Both the position numbers and the translations under genes were made by a program. Below, piece after piece: positions 11,053 through 22,439 of a DNA stretch of 64,000 nucleotides (positions are counted from its first letter, which is position 1; every line of letters starts with the position of its first letter). The notes beneath the pieces were generated by a model that saw only the letters and a list, made by a program, of their open reading frames with translations, was not told where the DNA came from and made no database searches. This DNA comes from Ariolimax columbianus (Eukaryota > Mollusca > Gastropoda > Stylommatophora > Arionidae): positions 79,815,547-79,879,546 of the forward strand of contig JAVGWX010000005.1 in assembly GCA_036924085.1 (NCBI GenBank), given 5' to 3'.

Positions 11053-12747
11053 TCAATTTTGCAGCAGATGTTCAGCGGTCATTTTCCCGGTACCACACGT
11101 GCATTCGTTAGTGCCACCTATCTTCAGTTTATTGAATAGGTGGTACTTCAGTCTATTGTGGCCTGTGCGGAGTCTGAAGACCACGACCTGCTCTCTTCTG
11201 CTCAACTGGTAATAGGCATAATTTTTTGTGTAGCCAGTATTTTCTGTTTCCCATTTGGCCCTGTATCTGGCCCTAATAAACCTTTTGGACTCGTTGTAGG
11301 TCATACTAGAATCTGGTTGTGGTAGTCTTGCACCTTTTTTTGCCAGTCTGTCTGCTGCCTCGTTGCCTTGGATGTTACAGTGGGATGGAACCCACTGTAC
11401 CACTACTCTTTTTGGTGCGGACTGCTGGCATAGTTGACAGAGTACTGCTCTTAAATCATTAAGTTCAGTATTTTTCTGGCTTTTTAGTGCTGTGACTACG
11501 GCCAGGGCATCTGTAAACAGGATTATCTGGCTTTCATTGCTTTCTCTTGTCAGCATTGCTTCTCCTGCAGCCCTCAGTGCCTCTGGCTCCGCTCTGAAAT
11601 TGCTTGAGAATTTTCCAATTGCCACTGACAGTGTTATTTTTCTACCATTTGTTAGGCTCAGGAATACTCCTGCTCCTCCGTTCTGTGTTGTGTTTGTTAC
11701 AGAACCGTCGGTGTATGCATGAGTCCAGTCCATGCTTGGGTAGTTTTCCGTTATGTACCTCAGGGTTATGTCTCTTCTTTCTTTTTCAGTCTGGCTGTTC
11801 TTGTTTCCAATACGTGGTATATGTTCTAGAACCTCCGGAATTATCAGCTGCTTCCAGGTAGGTAGCTTGCTGCTGGGTCTGCAGTCTCTTCTGTCGGTCA
11901 TGGATTGCATATTTGTAATCTTTTCAAGTTCTACAATTGGCGTTGACTTCATGCCTCCTGTTATAACTCTCATGGCTTGGTTTTGAAGTTTGCTAATTTT
12001 ATCAAAGTTCGCCTTTGCTGCTGTTGTCCATGCCGCAATGCCATACTCGAGAACTGGTCTCACTGATCCAGTGTACAGTTTCTTTAGTATTCTTTCGTCT
12101 GCTCCGAAGCTTGTGCCAGCAAGTTTCCTCATGATTGCCATTCTTTGTCTGGCTTTCATACGGTTTCTCTCTATCTGACTTTTCCATGTCATACGCGGAT
12201 AAAATGTGACTCCCAGGTAGTTTTGGTTGTCGTTTGGCCGCAGATAATTGCCGTTAAGACTTATTTTGGTGTTCTGTGGTTTATTTGAACGCGAGAATAT
12301 CGTACATGTTGTTTTTTCCTCATTTATTTTGACCAGCCATGATTTCGCCCACTCCTCCAGCGATGTTAGGGCCTGCTGCATCCGATTGTTTGCTATGGTG
12401 ATATTTTTTTCAGAGGTCCACATAGCCAGATCGTCTGCAAACATGGAGCTGTGGACTCTTCTTGGTATATTTTCTGTGATGTTGTTTACATACATCAGGA
12501 AAAGTGTGGGTGACAGTACTCCCCCTTGGGGTACACCCTGCTCCAGTGTTACCTTTTTGCTCATCTGCCCTTGTACTTGAACTCTGGCTGTTCTGTTTTC
12601 GAGGTAGTGGCTGATCCATCTGTACATTTTCCCACAAACTTCGCTTCTTCGTAGCTTGACTTCAAGTCCCTCTTTCCACACCTTGTCAAATGCCTTCTCT
12701 AAATTCACCCAAACCGCCACTGTGTGTTTTTTTCTCCTGGTAAGCAT
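11053..12747 (-). pseudogene. Reverse transcriptase-RNase H fragment (564-aa open frame)
   Basis: Starting from the M at 12747, which is only the first one in frame, RT palm motif A reads EKAFDKVWKEGL (about residues 17-28), GVPQGGVLSP is at 71-80 and the active-site FADD at 103-106. The thumb follows. RNase H starts at YTDGS (345-349), with RAEPEAL carrying the catalytic glutamate at 387, TDAL at 412-415 and NEAADRLAK at 462-470. VFRLRTGHNRLKYHL and a CTCG...H..LLQN zinc-binding-like tail close it. The frame breaks upstream at about 12720 and continues as another frame, so it is not a complete ORF2. Confidence 0.9.
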
Positions 12748-13867
12748 CCTCTATTTCCTGGGCTATTAGAGTGATCTGGTCCTCAGTGGATCTGTGCAGT
12801 CTAGAACCTGCTTGCTGTGGAATTAGTATGTGTTTTGCTTCCAGGTGCCACATCAGTCTGGTGTTTATCATACGCTCCATCAGTTTTCCTACACAGCTCA
12901 GTAGACTGAAAGGCCTATATCCATTTGGATCTGTTCTATCTTTTTCTTTCTTTAGTACTGATATAAGTACGGCATCTTTCCATGCCTGCGGTACAATTCC
13001 CCTTTTCCAACTTTGGTTCAGGACTGATAGTAACTTCCTCTTTGCTGTTTGGCCCAAGCCCATCAGCATTTCATTTGTTATCCCATCTTTTCCGGGCGAT
13101 TTCTTTTTTTTTTAGAGTTCTCATGTCCTCATCCATTTCGTTCATTGTTAGTTTTCCCATCATGTGCTCCTCTGGTGCCATCTTGATGTTATCGTGGCTC
13201 TTTTTTTCCTCACTTATATCTGTATGCCTGTCTGTAGGGACGTCGATGTGGTTTACTCTGGCATAATGTTCTATAAAGGCGTTTGCTGCTTTTTTCGGTA
13301 AGCATGTTGTCGCCCTGTTTGATGGTAATTTGTTTATTTGATGGTGTTTCGTCGTTCATGGCTCTTACTAAATTCCATAGTTTGTTCCCTTCTTTATCTA
13401 TATTGAGGCTTTCTGTTTTATTTTTCCAACTGTCTCTTGTTATTTCGTTCAGTGTTCTTTTGTATTTCGCAGTGATGGCCTTGAGGGCGATATTTACTTC
13501 CATAGATTGCTCTCTCTCTGCGATGTCCCTAGCATTTGAGACTTCATCCTCTGCTTTCTGCAGTTCATGATTTCAATATGGCTTGTAGTTTTTCCTTGCC
13601 CCTCTTGGGATGGTCTCGGTGGCTGCTTGCAGTATTGCTTTGCTTAGGCTTTCCACCATAGATTTCATATTGTTATTTCGTGTGTTGATAGTTTCACACA
13701 GTCCATCTGTCAGCATTTCAAATCTGTCCCAGTCGGCTCGTCTATAGTTCCAACGTGGCAGCGGTTTTATTTCCTGGGGGCCTTCTTCCATATCGATTTC
13801 TAGCCTAATTGGCCTGAAGTCGCTACCTGCCAATTGATGGAGCACCTGGCGATCTATTTTGTGGGGG
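12686..13867 (-). pseudogene. Endonuclease C-terminus, linker and RT N-terminus of same LINE
   Basis: Three broken frames. From 13870 to 13573 it reads the endonuclease end (LAGSDFRPIRLEID) and a Trp-rich linker (PRWNYRRADWDRFE). From 13503 to 13210 it reads the helical linker. From 13130 to 12686 it reads RT fingers, including KSPGKDGITNEMLMGLG across a frameshift, then YRPFSLLSCVGKLMER and QQAGSRLHRSTEDQ. The plus copy at 15.8 kb shows the same order. Confidence 0.85.
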
Positions 13868-13925
13868 TCTGGATCTAATGTCCTGGTACTCAACCTTAAG
13901 ATACTTGTGTGATTCGGATCAACTG
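13868..13925 (+). repeat. ~51-bp tandem repeat, right part
   Basis: A single unit continuing the array at 10690-10796, separated from it by the LINE insertion. Its first 9 bp are the duplicated target. Confidence 0.8.
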
Positions 13926-14129
13926 TATTGGTCATGCTGTGGGCTTAAGACAGCAAGCAAACGGACATTCTGGATGCATGTTTTAACAACACACATTGTG
14001 AGAAGATTAACTATGGATTTGTGTGAGCGGGTACATACTGAACTATGTCAGTGTATGACCACAAGTTGGCTTATGACACTTTTATGGGCGAATTGAAAAT
14101 CATAAAGCAGTATGTAGTTGCTCGAAGTA

Positions 14130-14425
14130 AATGATCGATCTTCATCATTCGTTCTCAATCTACGTTGTGTCGTAGTATACCTTGATTGCGATATTTGCAC
14201 CTTTCGGTCCAACACATCCGACTTCAGGAGACATTTTTGAATACCAGGTAAACCTTTCCTCTTGGATCCCTTCTCCTTAGGCAGTCTGATCTATTGAATC
14301 CTGTTATCCAGGATCATCCCGTAGAGGCGTAGATGAGTCTTGACAGCTCTGGTTTACTGGCCTTGATGCTAGTAGTCAACTGTGGGTCACTGACGGCTGC
14401 AGCTCATGCACTGCTCCAAAGACTG
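14130..14425 (-). mobile_element. SINE-like family D, diverged partial copy
   Basis: Shares CACCTTTCGGTCCAACACAT and CTCCTTAG.CAGT with the two full copies at 45.9 and 57.6 kb, in the same orientation, but lacks the CCCTGAAAGGGCTTAAGTAG portion and clear flanking duplications. Orientation follows the full copies. Confidence 0.75.
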
Positions 14426-14569
14426 ATTAATACATGGAGAGATCCTAGAGAAAATTAATAAACAGGAGTTTGTATAGCCAGCGAGCTACATGAACCAGTA
14501 GTATCCATGACATTAGCGATTTTTATTAGACAAATTGAGTAATTATAAGGTAGGTATCTAGTGCAGTTA

Positions 14570-14850
14570 TTTCCATTCTTTATAACACAACATAAAATAA
14601 TATGACATAATATAGCATGCCATGACATAACTTAAGATAACATTACACAAAATAACATAACACAACACAACATTACATTAATCTAACCTAATACAACTTA
14701 ACTTAACGTCTTTATACTAGTTTAGAAGACTCTGCGTATATAACATAACATACATCACAAAATATAACACATCATAACATTACACATCATGCACACATTA
14801 TAATATAACACAACATACCATTACACATAACAAACATAACATAATATTTG
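14570..14850. repeat. Degenerate ATAAC/ACATA repeat, left part
   Basis: Long run of imperfect AACATAAC-type units. It resumes at 15108-15290 beyond the SINE. A short CR1-like LINE end is embedded at 14694-14736. Confidence 0.85.
14694..14736 (-). mobile_element. CR1-like LINE 3' end fragment (~43 bp)
   Basis: CTTAACTTAACGTCTTTATA then CTAGTTTAGAAGACTCTGC matches the 3' terminus of the 23.1-kb LINE, including the TTAAC tail repeats. Extreme 5' truncation is typical of CR1-like copies. Confidence 0.75.
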
Positions 14851-14877
14851 TTTTTAAAATTATTATTATTATTTTTG

Positions 14878-15107
14878 TTGTTGCGTTCGCCTTATTTCTC
14901 TATTCCCTAAGGCGGCGTATGTTGCACTACGTTTTTATTTTGCGCTTGTTGGCTCAGTGCATTCGACTTCAGCCTTCATTTTATGTAATGATCTGTTTCT
15001 TCTTCTATTTTCTAAGGGTTTGCTTCCCCGGGGTAACGGCCGGTGCTGTGATTAGGGAGTGAACCCAGCACCTTCGGGTCACTTAACCACTAGCCCACGC
15101 CGTCCCC
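14878..15107 (-). mobile_element. tRNA-derived SINE-A copy 1
   Basis: On the minus strand it begins GGGGACGGCGTGGGCTAGTG, an A-box-like start, and GGTGCTGGGTTCACTCCC sits where the B box belongs. A body follows with GTTACCCCGGGGAAGCAAAC and GCCTTAGGGAATAGAGAAA. Copies lie at 32.2 and 58.2 kb, and possibly 37.7 kb. ATAACATAA flanks both sides, but because the surrounding DNA is an ATAAC repeat this cannot prove a duplication. Confidence 0.85.
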
Positions 15108-15290
15108 TATAACATAAGATAAGATGGCCTTACATTACACATCACAAAAAATAACACAGAATACTACAACATAACATCACATAATACCAAAAACCATATC
15201 ATAATACGATATAACACTGCAAATCATACCACAGCATCAAATAACGTAACTTGACATAACACACACAACCTAACGATATAGACTGTAGTA
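15108..15290. repeat. Degenerate ATAAC/ACATA repeat, right part
   Basis: Continuation of the array at 14570-14850 on the other side of the SINE-A insertion. Confidence 0.85.
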
Positions 15291-15825
15291 AAAGAAAGTA
15301 AGATCAATCAATGATATGTTAGAAAAACTGGATCGAGAGAGAAACAAAATAACTGCTGATGCAAGAAATATCATTAAAGGCGACAGTGAAACATGCAGCA
15401 ATTTGACGGTAACAGAAACTGGGCGGGTAAAGAAACTGGCAGCATCCAGACGTGGATTATTAGCACATGCAGGAAACGATCCCGCTTTACATCAAACATA
15501 ATGAAACATGAAGCATTTCTGTTGAGGTGGAAACGAGGCCAACCGATTGGATGGGATATGTAAGAGGAAAACAGGTTTGTGTGTGTTTTATCTTTCTACC
15601 TGCTCGGTACTCAGTAGTGGTAACGTAATTCATGCTAGAGAAACATATTGTTAACACGAGACTTGGTTTGAATGAACTACGTTGGTATTCAAACTGATGC
15701 GAGGCAACATGTGGTAACACGGAAAACAACAATGGAACCAAATATAATCCGAGACAATCGGCATTCAGATAACTCAGTCAGTCTGATATACCTGAGGCAT
15801 ACTAATTCTTCCTAGAAAATATCAC
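15291..15825. other. Unrecognised, one 61-codon open frame
   Basis: A 61-residue open frame at 15316-15501 (+) is Lys/Arg-rich and could be a LINE leader remnant because it precedes the endonuclease at 15.83 kb, but no motif supports this. Confidence 0.4.
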
Positions 15826-18800
15826 GGGACAATAATGTATAATCAGACTGAAAATGTGGAAATCAAGGACTCCAGCTGCCTAGTAGTTGGAGACTTCAAC
15901 AGTCACTCGGAGAGATGGGGATATTCAGATACCAACAGCAGAGGGGATGAAGTGGAAGACTGAGAGATAGACACAAATCTCTATCTTATCAATAGGCCGG
16001 ACGACAGCCCTAGCTTCTATTCTAGAACATGGCATACCACCTCCACTCTAGACTTGACCTTCTCCACGGGGGATATTCACCACAAAATAGACCGCCAGGT
16101 GCTCGACCAACTGGCAGGTAGCGACCACAGGTCAATTAGGCTAGAAATTGATATGGAAGTAGGCCCCCAGAAAATAAAACCGCTGCCACGTTGGAACTAC
16201 AGATGAGCTGACGGGGACAGATTTGCAATGCTGACAGATGGACTGTGTGAAACTATCAATACACGATATAACATTATGAAACCTATGGTGGAAAGCCTAA
16301 GTAAAGCAATACTGCAAGCAGCCACCGAAAAAATCCCAAGAGGGGCAAGGAAAAACTACACCCATATTGGAATCATGAACTGCAGAAAGCAGAGGATGAA
16401 GTCTCAAATGCTAGGAATATGGCAGAGAGAGAGAGAGAGAGAGCAATATATGGAAGCAAATATCGCCCTCAAGGCCATCACTGCGAAATACAAAAGAACA
16501 CTGAACCAAATAACAAGAGACAGTTGAAAAAACAAAACCGAAAGCCTCAATATAGATAAAGAAGGGAACAAACTATATAATTTAGTCAGAGCCATGAATG
16601 ACGAAACACCATCAAATAAACAAATTACCATCAAGCAGAGCGACAACATGCTTAGCGGAAATAAGCAGCAAACGCCTTCATAGAACATTATGCCAGAGCA
16701 AACCACATTCATATCCCTACAGACAGGCATACAAACATTAGTGAAGAACAACAGAGCCCCGACAACATCAAGATGGCACCAGAGGAGCACATGATAGCAA
16801 AACTAACAATGAATGAAATGAATGAGGCCATGAGAGCTTTAAAAAAAAAGAAATCGCCCGGAAAAGATAGGGTAACAAACGAAATGCTGATGGGGTTGGG
16901 CCAAACAGCAAAGAGGAAGTTACTATCAGTCCTGAACCAAAGCTGGAAAAGGGGAATTGTACCGCAGGCATGGAAAGATGCTGTACTTATACCAATACCA
17001 AAGAAAGAAAAAGATAGTACATACCTAAATGGATACAGACCCATCCACTGAGGACCAGATCACTCTCATAGCCTAGGAAATAGAGGATGCTTACCAAGAG
17101 AAAAAGCATACAGTAGCGGTTTGGGTGGATCTAGAGAAGGCATTTGACAAGGTGTGGAAAGAGGGACTTAAAGTCAAGCTACAAAGAAGTGAAGTATCTG
17201 GAAAAATGTACATATGGATCAGCCACTACCTCGAAAACAGAACAGCCAGAGTTCAAGTACAAGGGCAGATGAGCAAAAAGGTGACACTGGAGCAAGGAGT
17301 ACCCCAAGGGGGAGTACTGTCATCCACACTTTTTCTGGTGTATATAAACAACACCATAAAGAATATACCAAGAAGAGCCCACAGCTCCATATTTGCAGAC
17401 GATCTGGCTATGTGGATCTCTGAAAAAATCTCATCGTAGCAAACAATCGGATGCAGCAGGCCCTAACATTGTTGGAGGAGTGGGCAATATCATGGGTGGT
17501 CAAAATAAATGAAGAAAAAACAACATGTACGATATTCTCGCGGTCAAATAAACCACAGAACACCAAAATAAGTCTTAACGGCAAATATCTGCGGCCAAAC
17601 GACAACCCAAACTACTTGGGAGTCACATTTGATCTGCGCATGACAGGGAAAAGTCAGATAGAGAGAAACCGTATGAGAGCCAGACAACGAATGGCAATCA
17701 TGAGGAAACTTGCTGGCACAAGCTGGGGAGTAGACGAAAGAATACTAAAGAAACTGTATACTGGAAAAGTGAGACCAATTCTTGAGTATAACATTGTGGC
17801 ATGGACAACAGCAGCAAAGGCGAACTCTGATAAAATTAGCAAACTTCAAAACCAAGCCATGAGAGTTATAACAGGAGGCATGAAGTCAACGCCAATTGTA
17901 GAACTTGAAAAGATTATAAATCTGCAATCCATGACCGATAGAAGAGACTGCAGAGCCCAGCAGGAAGCAGATAAACTCAGAAGACTGACAGACCATCCAA
18001 TGCATCAGAGACTAAATAGATTTGGAAATGGGAAACTAAAGCGGAGAAACTTTGCAGAAATAGCCAAAGCAAAGATAAGCGAAGACCCTATGAACACCGT
18101 TACAACACCAAAGCCCATCCCTACTGTACGCACACCCACAGGGAAGCAGCATATCATTCCGGAGGGGGTAGAAAATATACCAGGTATTGGAAACAAGAAC
18201 AGCCAGACTGAAAAAGAAAGAAGAGACATATCCCTGAGGTACATAGCGGAAAACTACCCAAGCATGGACTGGACCCATACATACACCGACGGTTCTGTAA
18301 CAAACACAACACAGAATGGAGGGACAAGGGTATTCCTTAGCCTAACAAATGGTAGAAAAATAACACTGTCAGTGGCAACTGGAAAATTCTCAAGCAATTT
18401 CAGAGCGGAGGCAGAGGCACTGAAGGCTGCAGTAAAAACAATGCTGACAGGCGAATGCAATGAAAGCCAGATAATCCTGTTTACAGATGCCCTGGCCGTA
18501 GTTACAGCACTAAAAAGCCAGCAAAATACTGAACTTAATGATTTAAGAGCAGTACTCTGTCAACTATGCCAGCAGTCCGCACCAAAAAGAGTAGTGGTAC
18601 AGTGGGTTCTATCCTACTGTAACATCCAAGGCAACGAGGAGGCAGACAGACTGGCAAAAGAAGATGCAAAACTACCACAACCAGATTCTAGTGTGACCTA
18701 GAACGAGTCCAAAAGGTTTATTAGGGCCAGATACATGGCCAAATGGGAAACAGAACATACTGGCTACACAAAAAATGAGGCCTATTACCAGTTGAACAGA

Positions 18801-19150
18801 AGAGAACAGGTCGTGGTGTTCAGACTCCGCACAGGCCACAACAGAATTAGGTACCACCTATTCAATAAACTGAAGATAGGTGGCACTGACGAATATACCT
18901 GTGATACAGGGAAAATGACCGCTGAACATCTGCTGCAAAATTGCCCGACATACGAGGACCAGAGAAAGCACATGTGACCATCACCAGTGGCAACACTAGA
19001 CAAGCTCTATGAGAGAAGCACAGTGAGAGAATGTTTCTTCCAACCCACGTGCGGTGAGAAACTGTATGGCGACAAGAGAAGCCTCAGACAGACCGCAAGT
19101 TGGATAAGGACGTACGTGTTTATAGATGAATTGCCTGCTGTTTTTTAAAA
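15826..19150 (+). mobile_element. RNase H-bearing LINE, plus-strand copy
   Basis: Order on the plus strand: endonuclease (VVGDFNSHSERWGY at about 15880, LDLTFS near 16053, SDHRSI near 16120), linker, RT, RNase H and zinc-like tail. It reaches further 5' than the 10.8-kb copy and belongs to the same family. The RT has lost about 40 codons after NGYRP (near 17040), and stops occur at 15961, 16203, 16526, 17436 and 18699. Downstream of 18975 the C-terminus departs from its sister copy and reads EKLYGDKRSLRQTASWIRTY before a stop near 19147. No clear target duplication or GAA tail was found. Confidence 0.9.
17125..18701 (+). pseudogene. RT palm plus RNase H fragment
   Basis: 17125-17439 carries EKAFDKVWKEGL, GVPQGGVLSS and FADDLAMW. 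One frame step later, 17451-18701 (416 residues) carries the thumb, a connection domain retaining the segment deleted from the sister copy (EADKLRRLTDHPMHQRL), and RNase H with YTDGS near residue 278, RAEAEAL, FTDAL and NEEADRLAKED. The conserved SHC of the last box reads SYC. The stop at 18699 separates it from the C-terminal tail frame 18735-18977. Confidence 0.9.
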
Positions 19151-19625
19151 GACGTCTGAGATAAACGGTCAAGTTTATGAGGCAAATAGGAATGGTTTTG
19201 ATTGACAGACGTCTGCATAAACGGTCAAGTTTATGAGGGAAATAGTAGTGGTTTTGATTGACAGACGTCTGCATAAACGGTCGAGTTTATGAGGGAAATA
19301 GGAGTGGTTATTTGATAGACGATTAGCGCGATTATAAAAGAAACATCAGATAGACTATCATGTTTATGAGGAAAAGAGAAGTGGTTATTTAATAGACGGA
19401 CTGTGTGACAATGGAAGAGGTCTGAGATAAATCATCCATTTTATGAGGAAAAGAGAAGTGGTTACTTAATAGACGGACTGTGTGACAGTGGAAGAGGTCT
19501 GAGATAAATCATCCAGTTTATGAGGAAAAGAAGTGGTTATTTAATAGACGGACTGTGTGACAGTGGAATAGGTATAAGATAAATCATCCTGTTTATGAGG
19601 AAAAGAGAATTGGTTTTTGATAGGA
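19150..19625 (+). repeat. Two-phase minisatellite, ~60- and ~75-bp units
   Basis: The first three units share AGACGTCTG.ATAAACGGTC and GTTTATGAGG. Later units are longer, with GACGGACTGTGTGACAGTGG, but keep GAGATAAATCATCC and GTTTATGAGGAAAAGAG. The two phases are variants of one unit. Confidence 0.85.
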
Positions 19626-20239
19626 AATGATAAAAATGAAGAAAAGAAATCTGTCTAGTAGACGTTCGTGGACATGGGGCCATTACTGGCTATCCGGAAA
19701 TAATAAAAATGCAGACTAATGTTTTTGCCCATGGCATCCGCTGAGATTCCATCTGGTCCTGCAGTTTTCTCAATTGTCGCCACAATTAGTGTCGATGATA
19801 ACATAAATACGTTAAGACCACAATTTATTATCAGGTACAAAACCACATAAATGAGAATGCAACAAATTAATCTGAACAGTATCTGAGAAGCTGCGTAGTA
19901 GTATATTTGCCTCTCACTGCAAACGCGCGTGTTCAATTCCCCTTAAGAATAGGCTCCCGTAGACCATTCCGTAAATATGTACATAGTTTGTGTTAGAACA
20001 ACGGGAAGGAAAAACTGCCCACGCCAGCACATGAAACGTTGCCAGTAACGCTGTTACGTTGTATACTTCACGCTGTGATTGTTTGAACGCGATAAGCGCA
20101 GTGACGTCACAAGTCATATTTTCTTGGACTGCCTTCAAAAATGCTTAGAAAATCTCAAATACTTTTCCTTTGTCGCTATTGTCCCTAAAGTTAACTGAAA
20201 TCTTGCAAGGAGCAAATGGTATAGTCCGGTCCGCACATC
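19626..20239. other. No recognisable feature
   Basis: Short open frames on the minus strand (19655-19936, 19914-20138) have no recognisable motif. On the minus strand, TAGPDGISADAMGKN near 19730-19770 faintly resembles a LINE RT KSPG.DGI box but is isolated. Confidence 0.45.
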
Positions 20240-20530
20240 ATACTGACCAGGACGTCGCGTCTCGGTCAGGCCAAACATGCTGATCAAGACCCCCATATCT
20301 CACCGAAGTAGTTCTCTGGAACCAGACTGCTTTCATAGCAGTCTGGCATACCAGATGTGTATCAACGTGAGCTCTGTAGCGGTGCGTATCACGCAGATAA
20401 AGCCAAGCAAAGCACGACAGCTTGGAGAACCCCGGTCCACCTCCTTTAGCACGCTCGGGATTCGAGGAAAGCTACTGCAACCTGCCACAAGTGGCTGTTG
20501 TGTCATTATTTTTGGCAAACTTTTTCTGCA
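20240..20530 (+). mobile_element. SINE-VNTR composite, decayed copy
   Basis: Retains GGTCAGGCCAAACATGCTGA, one VNTR-like unit, and the body signature AGCACGCTCGGGATTCGAGG then AAAGCTACTGCAACC. The VNTR has essentially been lost and the tail is not clear. Confidence 0.65.
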
Positions 20531-20649
20531 AAGATATTCATATACAATTCTTCATGTTTACGGTGAGAAATGTTTGTCGTGTAAAGTGGTGCGTCATCTG
20601 GTTAATACGTCGTCTCAAGTACGTTCAACAAACAATTGATGCAAGTCCC

Positions 20650-20940
20650 GACCTGGGCAAAAATAAATTTTGCAACAGAAGTTCGGTGGGTGGGACATGT
20701 GATTCGAGCTGAAGGGCCGATAATGAAAGACAATGTAGCAGCTACAGTAGGGTGTTCCCATGGTTTAGCCTGGAGCGACACCTTAGAAAAATGGGTAGTG
20801 ACCTCAGTGAAGCAAGGAAAACATGGAAAATAGTCGAAAATATCCAGACACATAACAACATAAAATATGCCGTATATGAACAGGAAAAGGCTCAACCAAA
20901 CTTCAAAATGCAACCAAAAAAAACCGACTAAAGAGGCTCA
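20650..20940 (+). mobile_element. LINE RT C-terminal relic
   Basis: Frames read FATEVRWVGHVIRAEGPI, then WSDTLEKWV and SEARKTWKIVENIQTH, a pattern like the R.RW.GHV.R ... RW.DTL..W tail of RTE-like reverse transcriptases. At least two frame changes. It is fused or adjacent to the next relic. Confidence 0.5.
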
Positions 20941-21675
20941 GTTTTCTACACAACTCAAAACACCTGCAGCGCCATCATGAAAACATTCCCCCAAAGCAAT
21001 TCACAGAAATTGAAATGCTGACTAATAAGACCCAAAATATTGGCATGAAAACATGTTAACCACGGAGATCCCAGGAATAAAGAAGGGAAATTGCCTGACT
21101 GTCCACCTAAAAATCCTAGTTCAAGTGACGAATGAAGGAAAATACACCCATAATGACTGGACTCATGAATACGCAGATAAATCTGCAGAGAGCGCAATTA
21201 AGTATGGTGCAGGAGGTATCTTTGTAAAATACAACAATTAAAAAATAACTCATACGGCTTTCCCTCCTGGAAAGATTTCTTCCAGTCTTAGGGCAGAGAT
21301 TATGGCACTCTAACATGCAATTAGAATGTTCACCAAATCGGACGAACATCCGCCAGACCTGGTCAGAGAGAGCCCAGGTGACGCATAAGCTGTGGGGCTG
21401 GCATTCGGATCTGGAGAGGGCTGTTGACTTCATCCTATCGACGAAACTATAGATCTGGAGAGGGCTGTGTACTTTGTCCTAGCGACGAAACTATAAATCT
21501 GGAGAGGGATGTGGACTTCGTCCTAGTGACGAAACTATAGATCTGGAGAGGGCTGTGGACTTCGTCCTAGCGACGAAACTATAGATCTGGAGAGGGCTGT
21601 GGACTTTGTCCTAACGACGAAACTACAGATCTACCATGACCAAAATAGCTTGAACTAAGAAGAAGAAGAAGAATA
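20905..21675 (+). mobile_element. RNase H-bearing LINE relic with GAA tail
   Basis: The pre-RNase H segment (RLKRLSFLHNSKHLQRHHEN) parallels GRLKRSSFMHQAKRLRRQ of the 43.3-kb LINE. EIPGIKKG and then WTHEYADKSAESAIKYGAGG mark the RNase H start, although the catalytic TDGS has become ADKS. PGKISSSLRAEIMAL holds the glutamate box, then GDA*AVGLAF the next aspartate region. A 44-bp array follows at 21408-21640, and a GAA tail at 21657-21675 ends the element. Confidence 0.75.
21408..21640 (+). repeat. 44-bp minisatellite inside RNase H relic
   Basis: Five units with GATCTGGAGAGGGCTGTGGA and CGACGAAACTATA. In one frame the unit reads DLERAVDFVLATK, similar to the DLRAVLCQL stretch after the TDAL box in intact copies, so the array most likely amplifies that RNase H segment. 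Part of the RNase H and the C-terminal tail are absent after it. Confidence 0.75.
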
Positions 21676-21689
21676 GAAGATAGTCCGGT

Positions 21690-22060
21690 AATTGATACAC
21701 ACATGCGTTTGATTGGAAGCAACGTGAAATGAGATACGTTGGACTACCAAGGAGCAACTGAAAAGTGAAACGAAAGAAGAGGTCAAACCAACTCGAATTT
21801 CGAGGGTGAAACTGAAAAAGAAGGCTCCAAAAAGAAACAAGAGGAGAGCATCTATTTCATCCCTACATTCTAAGGGTAACTAGTTACATCGATTATGATG
21901 AAGATGTATAACAAGCTAAAGACCTCTATCCACTGGTATACCCCTATGTTATATGGCTATCTGGTTCTGTGGCCTCTTGGACGTATGGGTGATTACGCCA
22001 TGACCCTACAGCAGACCATTCTTTTTACCTCCCCACCTCTCTCTCTACATCTCATACTAA

Positions 22061-22097
<37 letters not shown>

Positions 22098-22439
22098 TCT
22101 CTCTCTAATGAATTGGATTATGGATCTACGAAAATGAATTTTATTATCAAATTGAGAACGACGAAGAGGAGAATGTAAAAGGGTCAGCCTATATCTCTCG
22201 TGATTTTGGGAATCACGTTTTTTCATGATCTCAATATTTGCTACTTTGTAAAATTGCATGTCTGTTCTAAATTGTTATTTATTCCCGTACGTTTTGTTTC
22301 GTCTTCCTGGTCAAATAGTTACAAGATACCCCATTCAAATTTATTTATAGTTTTACACTAGCCGGTTCGTTCCTTATGTGCGTAGTCACTGACAGGAAGA
22401 CTGCACAAAGTCACGGAGTGCTCTTGAATTAATGACGCC
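21690..22439. other. No gene; contains CT microsatellite
   Basis: Apart from the tract at 22062-22108 no structure was recognised. Confidence 0.5.
22062..22108. repeat. (CT)n microsatellite
   Basis: About 47 bp of TC dinucleotide with one CC interruption. Confidence 0.95.

Larger units (their letters stand above)
10797..13867 (-). mobile_element. 5'-truncated RNase H-bearing LINE with 9-bp TSD
   Basis: On the minus strand the order is endonuclease C-terminus, linker, RT, RNase H, CCHC-like tail, short 3' UTR and GAA tail. Both sides carry TCTGGATCT (10788-10796 and 13868-13876), read as the target-site duplication. The 5' truncation falls within the endonuclease, just before HKIDRQVLHQLAGSD. 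RNase H in a LINE points to the I/R1/LOA-like branch. The copy is dead: the endonuclease SDH box reads SDF, there are frameshifts near 12720, 13110 and 13570, and about 57 residues between RT and RNase H are missing compared with the 15.8-kb copy. Confidence 0.9.
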
